Part shown: positions 24,292-32,116 of the stretch, one piece after another
Layout of the letters: each line of letters starts with the position of its first letter
Numbering within the stretch: the stretch's first letter is position 1
Assembly: GCA_018396955.1 (NCBI GenBank)
Contig: JAGTQI010000008.1
Coordinates: forward strand, 1 to 35,618
From: Candidatus Bathyarchaeota archaeon
GTDB lineage: Archaea; Thermoproteota; Bathyarchaeia; Bathyarchaeales; Bathycorpusculaceae
Length of the DNA stretch: 35,618 nt
Direction: 5' to 3'
The notes under the pieces: generated by a model
Told to the model about the DNA's origin: nothing
What the model saw: the letters and a program-made list of their open reading frames with translations, nothing else
The model's database searches: none
Made by a program: the position numbers and the translations under genes

Positions 24292-24371
24292 GCTCTCTAG
24301 CCGGTTTTAGTGGTATGCTGGGAAGCACTTATTAGGATTGTCAGAAGAATAATTCAAATGAAGGCGCTAAA

Positions 24372-24779
24372 ATGGGCTATGTTAAGGTCAAGGTTAAGAT
24401 TCGAAACATCCACAAGCCAGAGCTGGAAGTTGAAAAAGAGCTTCTTGCTGATACGGGCTCAATTTACACGATGATTAGGCGAAGGTTTCTTGAAGAACTC
24501 CACATTAAACCGAGGGAAAAACGGAAATTCAAAACGGCTGATGGGAGACTTGTCGAGCGGGAGGTTGGAGCTGCAGAGATAGAGATAAACGGGCAAAGCA
24601 CATACTCAATCATAGTTTTTGGCGAAGAATCAGATGCAGAGGTGCTGGGCGTAACAACCCTTGAAGAGCTAGGACTGCAAGTTGACCCAGTGACAGGCAA
24701 GCTAAAACCACTAGAACTTTTACTCCTATTGCAATCTTTCGAACCAATAAAACATCCTCCACTAGCACGAACTGCATAA
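24372..24779 (+). CDS. Retropepsin-like single-domain aspartic protease
   Basis: 135 residues. It has the catalytic motif LLADTGSIYTMI near residue 25 and the second hydrophobic-hydrophobic-Gly segment VLGVTTLEELGLQVD near residue 90, the two hallmarks of clan AA proteases that act as homodimers. No signal peptide is seen, so it acts in the cytoplasm. Substrates in archaea are unknown. It lies between the UDG gene and the broken MFS gene. Confidence 0.85.
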   Translation: MGYVKVKVKIRNIHKPELEVEKELLADTGSIYTMIRRRFLEELHIKPREKRKFKTADGRLVEREVGAAEIEINGQSTYSIIVFGEESDAEVLGVTTLEELGLQVDPVTGKLKPLELLLLLQSFEPIKHPPLARTA

Positions 24780-24946
24780 TAAATATTATTTTTTATAACA
24801 ACAACGGTATGCTAATTAGGATAAACTGCAAACTAGAAATGCTTATAAGCAAAAGCTTTGATGATGGTTTATAGGACGCTGAAAAGCATGATTGTTCAGT
24901 GATTGTAAGTTTTTATGCGTCCTAAAAGTTAGATTTGGGGTTTCTG

Positions 24947-26175
24947 ATGTTAAAGAACTTCAAAATGGAGTTTAGCTTCATATCAGGGAACATTTTAATA
25001 CTTCTGGTTGTTTGGGCAATTACGGATTTCGCTAATTTTCTTCCAGACACCTATTATTCCCTTTACGTCCAGTCCCTTGGCGCCTCCCCACAAATTATTG
25101 GCTCAATTTTATCAACATCATTATTTGTTATGGCTTTTCTTCCCCTTTTGTCCGCCCAATAACCGCCAGCCAGCTGAAGAAAAGCCATAATTGTAGCTAC
25201 AAGCTCTGCCAGAGCCCTAATATACCTGTTTTCGCTGCCGCCCCAACTTGGCACTTTATCTTTTTAGGTGAAATGCTAATTGGAGTGGCCGCCCTCTCCC
25301 ATCCAGCGATGTCAGCGCTAGTCGCAGACTCCCTCCCACAAGATAAGAGGGGGCTTGGTTATTCACTTTCCATACTAGCTGGTGTAACCTCCATCCTTTC
25401 ACCAGTTATTGCAGGAACCCTCTACTTAAAATATGGAGTGGTGGTTGGCATGAGAACAGCCTATCTTATAGTTTCTATCTGCTGGCTTGCTTCCGGTGTA
25501 ATACTTCTAAAGTTAGAGGAAACCTTGAAGCTTGAAATAGCCGAGGCTTCCTTAACGAAGTTTTGGAAAGAATACCCTAAAGCCTTTAAAGAATGTATGA
25601 CGGTGTGGAGGTTTGTTCCTAAAACTATGCTTTACCTTTTCCTCATTTTCACTCCCCTTATGTTTTTTGTTCGCATGTGCATGCCCTACTACGTGCTTTA
25701 CGCAAACCGTTTCTTGAATGTGGATGAGCTTCAATGGGCGATCTTGCAAACTATATACTCCATAACCTTTTACTGCTTATTGATTCCCGTAGGCAAGCTG
25801 GTGGATACATTCGGTAGGAAAAAACCGCTTATCCTATCCTCAGTATTAGGAACGATTGGAATAGCATTGTTTCTACACGGGCACCCATCAGGATTATATC
25901 TCTTCTCTGTGTTTTCTGCAGCCTGCAACGCTTTAGCCTTCACAGCATATTCATCCATGCAAACCGACCTAACTCCAAAGGAGTATAGGGGAAAGTTGAT
26001 GGGTTTCTCAAATTTTTTCGACTGCATCCTAGGATGCATAGCGCTGCTTTTAGGCGGCATTCTATACGAAGCGGTTTCACCAATAGCACCATTCTTTCTA
26101 CTGCTTGTCACCATGACATCAACAGCAATAACAACAGCTATTTTTATAGTTGAACCACAAAAGAAAGAGGCTTAG
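24947..26175 (+). pseudogene. MFS transporter broken by a micro-inversion and a frameshift
   Basis: Starting at ATG 24947 (LKNFKMEFSFISGNILILLV) the frame stops at 25160. Inverting 25143-25175 in place gives MAFLQLAGGYWADKRGRKAI and runs on to IIVATSSARALIYLF. Adding one T to TTTT at 25229-25232 then joins it to AAAPTWHFIFLGEMLIGVAA and the long downstream ORF. The repaired gene has exactly 410 codons, 409 residues, close to the 411 of the intact paralogue at 14569, and aligns with it through the motif A loop. As written the product is a truncated membrane protein. Confidence 0.88.
25128..25190. repeat. 15-bp inverted repeats flanking the inverted 33-bp segment
   Basis: TTATGGCTTTTCTTC (25128-25142) and its exact complement GAAGAAAAGCCATAA (25176-25190) bound the segment 25143-25175. 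Only in the flipped orientation does the segment encode the MFS motif A. The repeats belong to the coding sequence itself (MAFLQ and RGRKAI), so no mobile element is needed to explain them. Confidence 0.85.
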
Positions 26176-26190
26176 CAAAATCCAAAAGGG

Positions 26191-26212
26191 CTAGCCGCTA
26201 TTGGCTGTTTTT
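26191..26212 (+). terminator. Hairpin plus T-run after the broken MFS gene
   Basis: agcc-gctatt-ggct followed by gtttttc, downstream of the MFS stop. The stem is only four base pairs, so it is a weak candidate; archaeal termination relies mainly on the T-run. Confidence 0.3.
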
Positions 26213-26213
26213 C

Positions 26214-26349
26214 TCAGCCATTTTCTCCATATAGCCAAAATTCTATAGAGAGTACGTTTTTGTTAAGCCAATCAGCAATAGATATGACTTGCTCTGAAAA
26301 TCTAGGGGGACTATCAATTTTGCAGTTCGTCACCACCAAAAATCGACGG
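26214..26349 (-). pseudogene. Coding remnant of an unrecognised protein
   Basis: The frame ending with TGA at 26214 reads RRFLVVTNCKIDSPPRFSEQ then VISIADWLNKNVLSIEFWLY, protein-like over about 44 codons, with no start codon other than a TTG inside and its front cut at the DUF1805 gene. It looks like the tail of a lost gene. I cannot name the family. Confidence 0.35.
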
Positions 26350-26658
26350 TTACAGCATGCGCTTTAAGGCTTCTTCGCCCCGCATTCCGGGCTGAACGCC
26401 TGCTCTTTTAGCTTTTGTTGTTGCAGCTTTAACTTCAGCGTTTAAAACGTCCTCGAAGGTTTTCACTCCGCTCACCATGGCGGCAGCTACGTCTAAGCGT
26501 TCAGCAGCTTCGATGTTTAGGAAGCCGCACATGACGAAGCCCTTCTCCGCTACAACCAGTACTAGTGGTGGTGAGTCTGGAAGCTCAACCCTAATGCCTA
26601 AGCAGATTTTATCGCCAATCTTAACTTGACTCACATTTATCAAGGGTTCACCAACCAC
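26350..26658 (-). CDS. DUF1805 protein
   Basis: 102 residues from GTG 26658. The central segment AEKGFVMCGFLNIEAAERLD followed by VSGVKTFEDVLNAEV and the end GMRGEEALKRML are characteristic of DUF1805, a small conserved fold with no settled function. The TATA-like ttatttaaa at 26682-26690 would start transcription close to the GTG, so the mRNA may be leaderless. The same AT-rich element faces the divergent phosphatidyltransferase gene. Confidence 0.88.
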   Translation of the reverse strand: MVGEPLINVSQVKIGDKICLGIRVELPDSPPLVLVVAEKGFVMCGFLNIEAAERLDVAAAMVSGVKTFEDVLNAEVKAATTKAKRAGVQPGMRGEEALKRML

Positions 26659-26681
26659 AACTCACATGTTATGTTGTAATT

Positions 26682-26690
26682 TTTAAATAA
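26682..26690. promoter_or_regulatory. Shared TATA-like element between divergent genes
   Basis: TTTAAATAA reads as a TATA box in both directions. It is about 31-38 bases from ATG 26720 on the plus strand and 24-32 bases from GTG 26658 on the minus strand, so one element could serve both genes. Confidence 0.45.
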
Positions 26691-26719
26691 GAATTGCCAC
26701 ACAGAAAAAGCGAAACAAT

Positions 26720-27334
26720 ATGCTGACAAGGCTTAAAGCCAAAGTGCAGTCAGCCATAAAAACACAAGCCCAAACAGCCAACAAATTAGGCTTAACACCA
26801 GACGTTATAAGCGCCATAGGCATTATGTTAGCTCTTTTCTCGGCAATAGCTTACGCTAATGGACGTCAAAACGTAACGTTAGCTTTGGCTGTTTTTCTGC
26901 TGCTTCTTTCCGGATATTGCGACATACTGGACGGCGCCTTGGCAAGGCTCTATCAAAAGGCAACATCTTTCGGTGGCTTTTTGGACTCGCTTCTTGACAG
27001 ATACGCTGACTCGGCAATTTATGTGGGCATAATACTGGGTGAACTGTGCTCGGCTTCGTGGGGGCTAATAGCCCTTATAGGCTCTTTGCTGGTAAGCTAT
27101 TCCCGTGCCAGGGCTGAAGCAGTGGGAATAAAAATGGAGACTGTTGGCTTGGCTGAAAGAGCTGAACGCATAATCATAATCGCAGTGACAAGCATAGCCG
27201 AAATATTCTTCGCGGGCGTCATAGAAGCTAGCATGATACTGTTAGCTGTGTTCACAAACCTAACAGTGCTGCAGAGGAGCCTATACGCGTATAAAACTTT
27301 AAAGAAGAAAGGAGAAGCTAAACCAGAAAGCTAG
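26720..27334 (+). CDS. CDP-alcohol phosphatidyltransferase (likely archaetidylinositol phosphate synthase)
   Basis: 204 residues, an integral membrane enzyme with about six spans. The catalytic motif D-G-x2-A-R-x8-G-x3-D-x3-D is intact in CDILDGALARLYQKATSFGG and FLDSLLDRYADS. It joins a CDP-activated archaeal lipid to an alcohol. The size and form suit the archaeal inositol-phosphate branch, but glycerol or serine acceptors cannot be excluded from sequence alone. Four-base tail overlap with the S26e gene. Confidence 0.92.
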   Translation: MLTRLKAKVQSAIKTQAQTANKLGLTPDVISAIGIMLALFSAIAYANGRQNVTLALAVFLLLLSGYCDILDGALARLYQKATSFGGFLDSLLDRYADSAIYVGIILGELCSASWGLIALIGSLLVSYSRARAEAVGIKMETVGLAERAERIIIIAVTSIAEIFFAGVIEASMILLAVFTNLTVLQRSLYAYKTLKKKGEAKPES

Positions 27335-27621
27335 AACCTTCTGCCAATGCGAAGCTTACGCTCTTCTCTGGCGCGAACCTTCACAATGCCGTAATGAACA
27401 GCGCATGAAACACAGTAGTATTTTGTGTCTACCGGCGCGGAAATGTATGCGCCCTTTTGGCGGAGTTCTTTGGCTAGGGCTGGGTCTACCAGAGAAAGCC
27501 TCCGCGTCACTTTTTTGGCTTTATCCCGCGGCACAAGCTCCCCACAGTTAGCACAATGGACAAAGCCACTTCTGCCCTTGGCGCCCTTCGATCTTCCACG
27601 ACTCTTCCTCTTATATGGCAT
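27331..27621 (-). CDS. rps26e: Ribosomal protein S26e
   Basis: 96 residues. It has the basic N-terminus PYKRKSRGRSKGAKGRSGFV, a zinc pair HCANCGELVPRDKA and a second pair YYCVSCAVHYGIVKVRAREE, the pattern of archaeal and eukaryotic S26e in the small subunit near the mRNA exit. The start is ATG 27621. Its TATA (agatatata, about 27668-27676) overlaps the end of the upstream DUF4438 gene. A 6-base inverted repeat, TGCATG-atatagc-CATGCA, lies between TATA and start. Confidence 0.96.
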   Translation of the reverse strand: MPYKRKSRGRSKGAKGRSGFVHCANCGELVPRDKAKKVTRRLSLVDPALAKELRQKGAYISAPVDTKYYCVSCAVHYGIVKVRAREERKLRIGRRF

Positions 27622-27644
27622 AATTCAACCCACAAGCGGTTCTA

Positions 27645-27663
27645 TGCATGATATAGCCATGCA
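27645..27663. repeat. Inverted repeat in the S26e leader or promoter
   Basis: TGCATG, seven bases, CATGCA. It is located between the TATA-like box and the S26e start. It could be an operator or an RNA hairpin for ribosomal-protein control, or chance, since TGCATG is itself close to a palindrome. Confidence 0.35.
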
Positions 27664-27666
27664 CGA

Positions 27667-28557
27667 CTATATATCTGTTCTCAATTTCAAAATGCAAGCA
27701 ATGTTAGCCCTAGAATCAATTCTAGGGATAATCTTCCCAGTAGAAGACGTGAAGAGGGTTGTAACGCCTGGACCATGCCCAGAAGTTACACAGTTCGTGT
27801 GAACAACTATGCCCACTGAAACCGCGCCCTTCCGATATATTCGCCCATAAGAATGGTCCGCATCCAATATGGCCACCAAGTCGCCGAGCCTCAAATCATC
27901 AAGTCTATACTCCTTCCTTGTGGCTTCATCAAAAAGTTGTATGTCATAATCCCCAGAATAAGTTTGGTTGGCGCCTAAACCAGAACCCATAATCGCCGCG
28001 GGAATAACATGCGTCACTGGAACTTCCAATTTGTCGCCAACAGGCTTCGGGTCTAAAGCCTCCAAGAAACGGGGATCCATATTCATAACCTTGATTTCTG
28101 GAAAGTCCAAAAGCTTTAAGCCGACGCCGAAAGCCTTCACTAGCACTTTGTCGCCAAGCATGAGCTTTTCAAGGGTTTCAGGCTGAAAGTCAACAAGCAC
28201 GTGCTCTATCCCGCCATGCTTGCCAGTGACGACGCCTTTCGCGCCTTTAGCGTCCCCAGAAACAACAACAGCCTCGTTTCCAACGCATGAAAGCACGTTT
28301 AGGGCTGTGTTTGCCCCACGACCAAAGGTAGGGTCATTCTCTTTGTTCTCTATGCTCACGCCAGGCTCAACGTGGTCCGCTTCCCAACCACAAGCCGGAT
28401 CGCCAACCCTCACATTGTAGGTTATTCCGCCAACGCCAGGCAAAACCATGGGCATCCCTTCGGCTGAAATGCTGTATATGCCCCTTCCATAAATCGGACT
28501 TACAACCTCGCCCACAACAGAAATCATAACGAGCTTGTCAACATTTGTCCTTAACAT
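27667..28557 (-). CDS. DUF4438 protein
   Basis: I start at ATG 28557 (LRTNVDKLVMISVVGEVVSP), since gaggag lies six bases upstream; the track start at 28587 adds ten residues of leader. The 296 residues match the DUF4438 family: GVGGITYNVRVGDPACGWEA, VSGDAKGAKGVVTGKHGG, VTHVIPAAIMGSGLGANQTY and the Gly-rich CVTSGHGPGVTTLFTSSTGK. Structures are known but the reaction is not. It is divergent from the CBS operon, sharing an intergenic region of about 110 bases. All conserved segments are present. Confidence 0.88.
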   Translation of the reverse strand: MLRTNVDKLVMISVVGEVVSPIYGRGIYSISAEGMPMVLPGVGGITYNVRVGDPACGWEADHVEPGVSIENKENDPTFGRGANTALNVLSCVGNEAVVVSGDAKGAKGVVTGKHGGIEHVLVDFQPETLEKLMLGDKVLVKAFGVGLKLLDFPEIKVMNMDPRFLEALDPKPVGDKLEVPVTHVIPAAIMGSGLGANQTYSGDYDIQLFDEATRKEYRLDDLRLGDLVAILDADHSYGRIYRKGAVSVGIVVHTNCVTSGHGPGVTTLFTSSTGKIIPRIDSRANIACILKLRTDI

Positions 28558-28670
28558 GGCTTTCTCCTCGACGGATAAAGTCAGCACCAGTCTTGGATAA
28601 TAAGTTTCCCCTAAAAATTATGTAAACACGGAGAACATAACAAGTTTTAAATGCCTCTTTATGTTTTGAG

Positions 28671-29306
28671 TTGAGTGAAAATAAGGCGCATAAAACTAGC
28701 AGTGGCGAAAAACAGATGGCTGAAATTGGTTTAAGGTCAAGAATGCTGGTTAGAGACGTCATGAGCAGCCCAGTGATAACTGTGGAGGAAAACGCCACAG
28801 CAAACCGCGTTGCAGAGCTCATGGACAAACATGGACTGGGATGCATAATAGTTACTAGCAAGGAAGGAAAACCCATAGGGATTATAACTGAAAGAGACTT
28901 GGTAACAAGGGTTCTTGCAAAAAACGTTAAACCCGACACCTTAAAGGCAAAAGACGTTATGACAACCCCCTTAATAACAATAGAGCCAGATGAAACAATA
29001 AGTGAAGCCGCCCGGAAAATGAGCAGACTAAACATTAGAAGGTTGGGCGTAGTCTACAAGGGACAACTCATCGGAATCCTCTCCAGCAAGGACATATTGG
29101 CAGTGATGCCAGAACTCATCGAAACGATACAGGAGAGAGCCCTCATAGAGGGAGAAAGCCTAACCCAAACAACCATAACAGAAGAGGAGGAAGAGTCTTC
29201 TTTGGCTGGATACTGCGACCGCTGCGGCGGATGGTCGGACAACCTTATAGAGGTGGATGGAGAATTCCTCTGCGAAGACTGCAGAGCCGAATTGGAAACT
29301 GAATGA
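28671..29306 (+). CDS. Two-CBS protein with C-terminal zinc ribbon
   Basis: 211 residues from TTG 28671; ATG 28716 is an alternative because the TATA-like ttttaaat at 28645 predicts transcription near 28674. Two CBS repeats follow (VRDVMSSPVITVEENATANR, AKDVMTTPLITIEPDETISE). After an acidic linker comes a zinc ribbon (YCDRCGGWSDN ... FLCEDCRAE). CBS pairs bind adenine nucleotides and regulate partners. The ribbon suggests binding to nucleic acid or protein. First gene of a four-gene operon; the next gene is 15 bases away. Confidence 0.92.
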   Translation: MSENKAHKTSSGEKQMAEIGLRSRMLVRDVMSSPVITVEENATANRVAELMDKHGLGCIIVTSKEGKPIGIITERDLVTRVLAKNVKPDTLKAKDVMTTPLITIEPDETISEAARKMSRLNIRRLGVVYKGQLIGILSSKDILAVMPELIETIQERALIEGESLTQTTITEEEEESSLAGYCDRCGGWSDNLIEVDGEFLCEDCRAELETE

Positions 29307-29321
29307 AAAAGGGGAGATTTT

Positions 29322-30107
29322 TTGCGTGTCAAAGAAGTGTTAAACGAAAGGCATCCATTCATTTATGATGATGAGCTTGCAACAAAGGCCCGCGCCCTCA
29401 TCCGTGACTTCTCCCTAAGAATACTGCCCGTTACAAACCGTGAAAGAAAACTTTTGGGGATAGTCTCCCGCGGCGCAGTTATGACCATATCCTCATCCGT
29501 TTCGCCAATAAAAGTGAAGGGCATAATGACAAACCCAAAGCATGTTGCCACAATAGAAGATGATGCTTTCCAAACGGTTAAGGCGATGCTGCGCGTAGAT
29601 GAATGGTGTACACCAGTTGTAAACAACCGGACAGAAAACCTGTTAAAAGGAGTTTTAGGCTTAGAAAACTTCATAGAAAACATAATAAAAACAAGCCCTG
29701 AAAAACTTGCAAAACCGGTTTCAGAAATAATGTCAACAAACCTTATAACGTGCTCTCCAGGCGACGAGATAGACGATGTCTGGCGCCTAATGCAAAACAA
29801 ATCTTTTGCTGGACTCCCCGTCGTAGCCAAAAACAGGCTTGTGGGCATTGTAACCCAAAAAGACCTTCTCGAAAGCGGAGCGCTTATGCCAACATTCGAG
29901 TCACACAAGGGAAGATTCAAAGCTTCAACGAAAATTTCAGCAGTTATAAAGACAAACGTGATAACTGTTCAGCCATCGGTAAAGGCGATAAGGGTTGCAA
30001 AAGTGATGGTTTCAAAGGATATTGGGCGAGTTCCAGTGGTGGACAAGGACGGAAGGCTAATAGGCATAGTGGACCGAGAAGACATAGCAAGGTTAATAAT
30101 CAAATGA
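29322..30107 (+). CDS. Four-CBS protein
   Basis: 261 residues, start TTG 29322 with ggggag upstream. Four CBS repeats are visible, opening MRVKEVLNERHPFIYDDELA, then KVKGIMTNPKHVATIEDDA, VSEIMSTNLITCSPGDEIDD and ISAVIKTNVITVQPSVKAIR. Each ends with the G-I/L-V-x-R/K-x-D/E type of strand-helix. No catalytic domain is fused, so it acts as a nucleotide-responsive partner. It follows the zinc-ribbon CBS gene by 15 bases and precedes another four-CBS gene by 12 bases. Confidence 0.93.
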   Translation: MRVKEVLNERHPFIYDDELATKARALIRDFSLRILPVTNRERKLLGIVSRGAVMTISSSVSPIKVKGIMTNPKHVATIEDDAFQTVKAMLRVDEWCTPVVNNRTENLLKGVLGLENFIENIIKTSPEKLAKPVSEIMSTNLITCSPGDEIDDVWRLMQNKSFAGLPVVAKNRLVGIVTQKDLLESGALMPTFESHKGRFKASTKISAVIKTNVITVQPSVKAIRVAKVMVSKDIGRVPVVDKDGRLIGIVDREDIARLIIK

Positions 30108-30119
30108 GAAGGGCTGAAA

Positions 30120-31028
30120 ATGAGTAGAGAAACTTTTAGGAGAACGCTGAGAGGCAAAGGACCGGTCTCATTGAAGGGTTCAGCAGCTAAAAAATGTGAA
30201 GGCGACGTGATGCACATAGCAAAAAGTCCGGTCATAACAATGGCTCCAACAACACCTATATATGATGCAATAAAAATAATGGCAAAAGAAGGATTCCGCA
30301 GAATCCCTATTGCTGATCCGGGCACAAAAACCTTGACTGGCATAGTAACCGCCACGGACATAGTTGACTATCTAGGAGGAGGCAAAAAATTCGAAATAGT
30401 CCAACAGAAGTTTTCAGGAAACATCTTCAAAGCCATAAACGAACCCATAAAACTCATAATGAACCAGAAAATTTTCACAGTAAAAATCACAGCGGATATA
30501 AGCGAGGCAATCCAGCTTATGAAGGAGGGGAATGTTGGCGGCTTACCAGTTGTAGACGATGGAAACCGTGTAAGGGCAATAATTACTGAAAGGGATGTAG
30601 CCAGCATATTCGCAGACAGAATAAGCGGAATAAAAGTTTCACAGCTAATGACTGAAAAAGTGATAACAGCACCGCCAAAAACAACAATCTTCGAGGCGGA
30701 GAAAACTATGATTGGACAAGGCTTCAGAAGGCTCCCAATAGTTTCAGACGGCAAAGTCGTGGGCATAATAACATCCATGGACATAATCCGCTTCTTCGGC
30801 TCGAAGATGGTCTTTAAACATCTAAAATCAGGAACAATAACGCAGGTTCTGAACACTCCAGTCCTTGAAATAGCAACAAGAGATGTTGTAACAATTGCAC
30901 CGGATGCGGATGTTGGACAAGCAGCAAAAATCATGAGGGAGAAGAACTTCGGCGCATTACCGGTCGTCCAAAATGAAAGACTTGTTGGCATAATAACCGA
31001 AAGGGACTTCTTTAAAATAATCGAGTAA
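30120..31028 (+). CDS. Four-CBS protein with basic N-terminus
   Basis: 302 residues from ATG 30120. The first 30 are basic and Ser/Arg-rich (SRETFRRTLRGKGPVSLKGS), possibly for nucleic acid or partner binding. Four CBS repeats follow: VMHIAKSPVITMAPTTPIYD, IMNQKIFTVKITADISEAIQ, LMTEKVITAPPKTTIFEAEK and VLEIATRDVVTIAPDADVGQ. It is the third CBS gene in a row, so the operon has ten CBS repeats. The Trm5 gene follows 17 bases later. Confidence 0.93.
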   Translation: MSRETFRRTLRGKGPVSLKGSAAKKCEGDVMHIAKSPVITMAPTTPIYDAIKIMAKEGFRRIPIADPGTKTLTGIVTATDIVDYLGGGKKFEIVQQKFSGNIFKAINEPIKLIMNQKIFTVKITADISEAIQLMKEGNVGGLPVVDDGNRVRAIITERDVASIFADRISGIKVSQLMTEKVITAPPKTTIFEAEKTMIGQGFRRLPIVSDGKVVGIITSMDIIRFFGSKMVFKHLKSGTITQVLNTPVLEIATRDVVTIAPDADVGQAAKIMREKNFGALPVVQNERLVGIITERDFFKIIE

Positions 31029-31045
31029 ATATTTTAGGCAATTTT

Positions 31046-32116
31046 ATGCAAAAGGAAGCACCCTGCCTCAAAGTTCCAAAAATTAACGGCGAAAAAGCCA
31101 TAACAACAGCCCACAAACTGGGACTCGTTAATAAAGAATTGGAAGTTCAAAGAGACAACAACTGCATTTACATTCCCCTCGCAAAAAGTCCCTCGCAAGA
31201 CGAAATTCAAGTCCTCCAAAAACAGGACATAAACCTTGAAATCACAAAATATACTTTTCCAGAAAGAAAAACACGTCTAAAAACACTTACGGAATTGTTA
31301 GAAGATAAACTGCCACCCCACTTATTGGCTTGTGTTCCCCGAGCCATGGACATTGTCGGCGACATAGCCATAATTGAAATCCCACCAGAACTTGAAGCCT
31401 ACAAAACGGAAATTGGAAATGCAGTCCTACAAGTCCATAAAAATCTGCGGACAGTTCTTGCAAAGGCTGGAGCAGTAAAAGGCGAATACAGGACAAGAAA
31501 GTACATGACAATAGCCGGAGAGCCAAAAACACGAACCATACATAAGGAACATGGGTGCCAGTACCATATAGACCTATCCAAAGCCTACTTTTCGCCTCGT
31601 CTATCCCATGAGCACAAGCGCGTGGCATCAATGGTTAGAGAAGGCGAAACAGTAATAGACATGTTTGCTGGAGTCGGTCCCTTCTCAATCCTTATAGCGA
31701 AAACCCACGAACATGTTAAGGTTTACGCTATAGACATAAACCCGGAAGCTATCGTCTTACTCGAAAAGAATATTAGATTGAACAGAGTGGAGGGGAAGGT
31801 TCACCCGGTTCTGGGCGACGCAAAACAAATTATTAAACAAAAACTTCGCGGACAAGCAGACCGCGTCATCATGAACTTGCCAGAAAAAGCCATAGAGTTT
31901 GTAGGAGCCGCATGTAAAGCATTAAAACCAGAGGGGGGCACAATACACTTCTATGGTTTCGTTACAGTAGAAGAACCCTTAGAAAGATTGGAGCAGCGGT
32001 TTAGGGAAGAGGTTGAAAAGTCGGGTAGAAGCGTGGTGAAAATCTTTTCCTCCAGAACCGTTCGCGAAACAGCTCCCTACGAGTGGCAAGCCGTTTTAGA
32101 CGCTGAGATTCGCTAA
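31046..32116 (+). CDS. trm5: tRNA (guanine-37 N1)-methyltransferase Trm5
   Basis: 356 residues from ATG 31046. It methylates G37 next to the anticodon to keep the reading frame. The C-terminal Rossmann fold has the SAM loop VIDMFAGVGPFSILIA, then YAIDINPEAIVLLEKNIRLN and the NLPEKAIEFV motif at the catalytic site. The first 60-70 residues fit the D1 recognition domain of archaeal Trm5, and the middle part has SPRLSHEHKRVAS just before the fold. It is last in the CBS operon and meets DUF371 tail to tail with a four-base overlap. Confidence 0.95.
   Translation: MQKEAPCLKVPKINGEKAITTAHKLGLVNKELEVQRDNNCIYIPLAKSPSQDEIQVLQKQDINLEITKYTFPERKTRLKTLTELLEDKLPPHLLACVPRAMDIVGDIAIIEIPPELEAYKTEIGNAVLQVHKNLRTVLAKAGAVKGEYRTRKYMTIAGEPKTRTIHKEHGCQYHIDLSKAYFSPRLSHEHKRVASMVREGETVIDMFAGVGPFSILIAKTHEHVKVYAIDINPEAIVLLEKNIRLNRVEGKVHPVLGDAKQIIKQKLRGQADRVIMNLPEKAIEFVGAACKALKPEGGTIHFYGFVTVEEPLERLEQRFREEVEKSGRSVVKIFSSRTVRETAPYEWQAVLDAEIR

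Noticed and set aside
24855-24925. Possible C/D-box RNA or regulatory hairpin before the broken MFS gene
   Set aside because: A TGATGA-like box and one CTGA occur, but there is no matching final D box; the AGGACGC/GCGTCCT stem has only 7 pairs with a long loop.
26665-26672. CATGTTAT matching one arm of the RHH palindrome, upstream of DUF1805
   Set aside because: Only a single half-site with no inverted partner; an 8-base AT-rich match is expected by chance.
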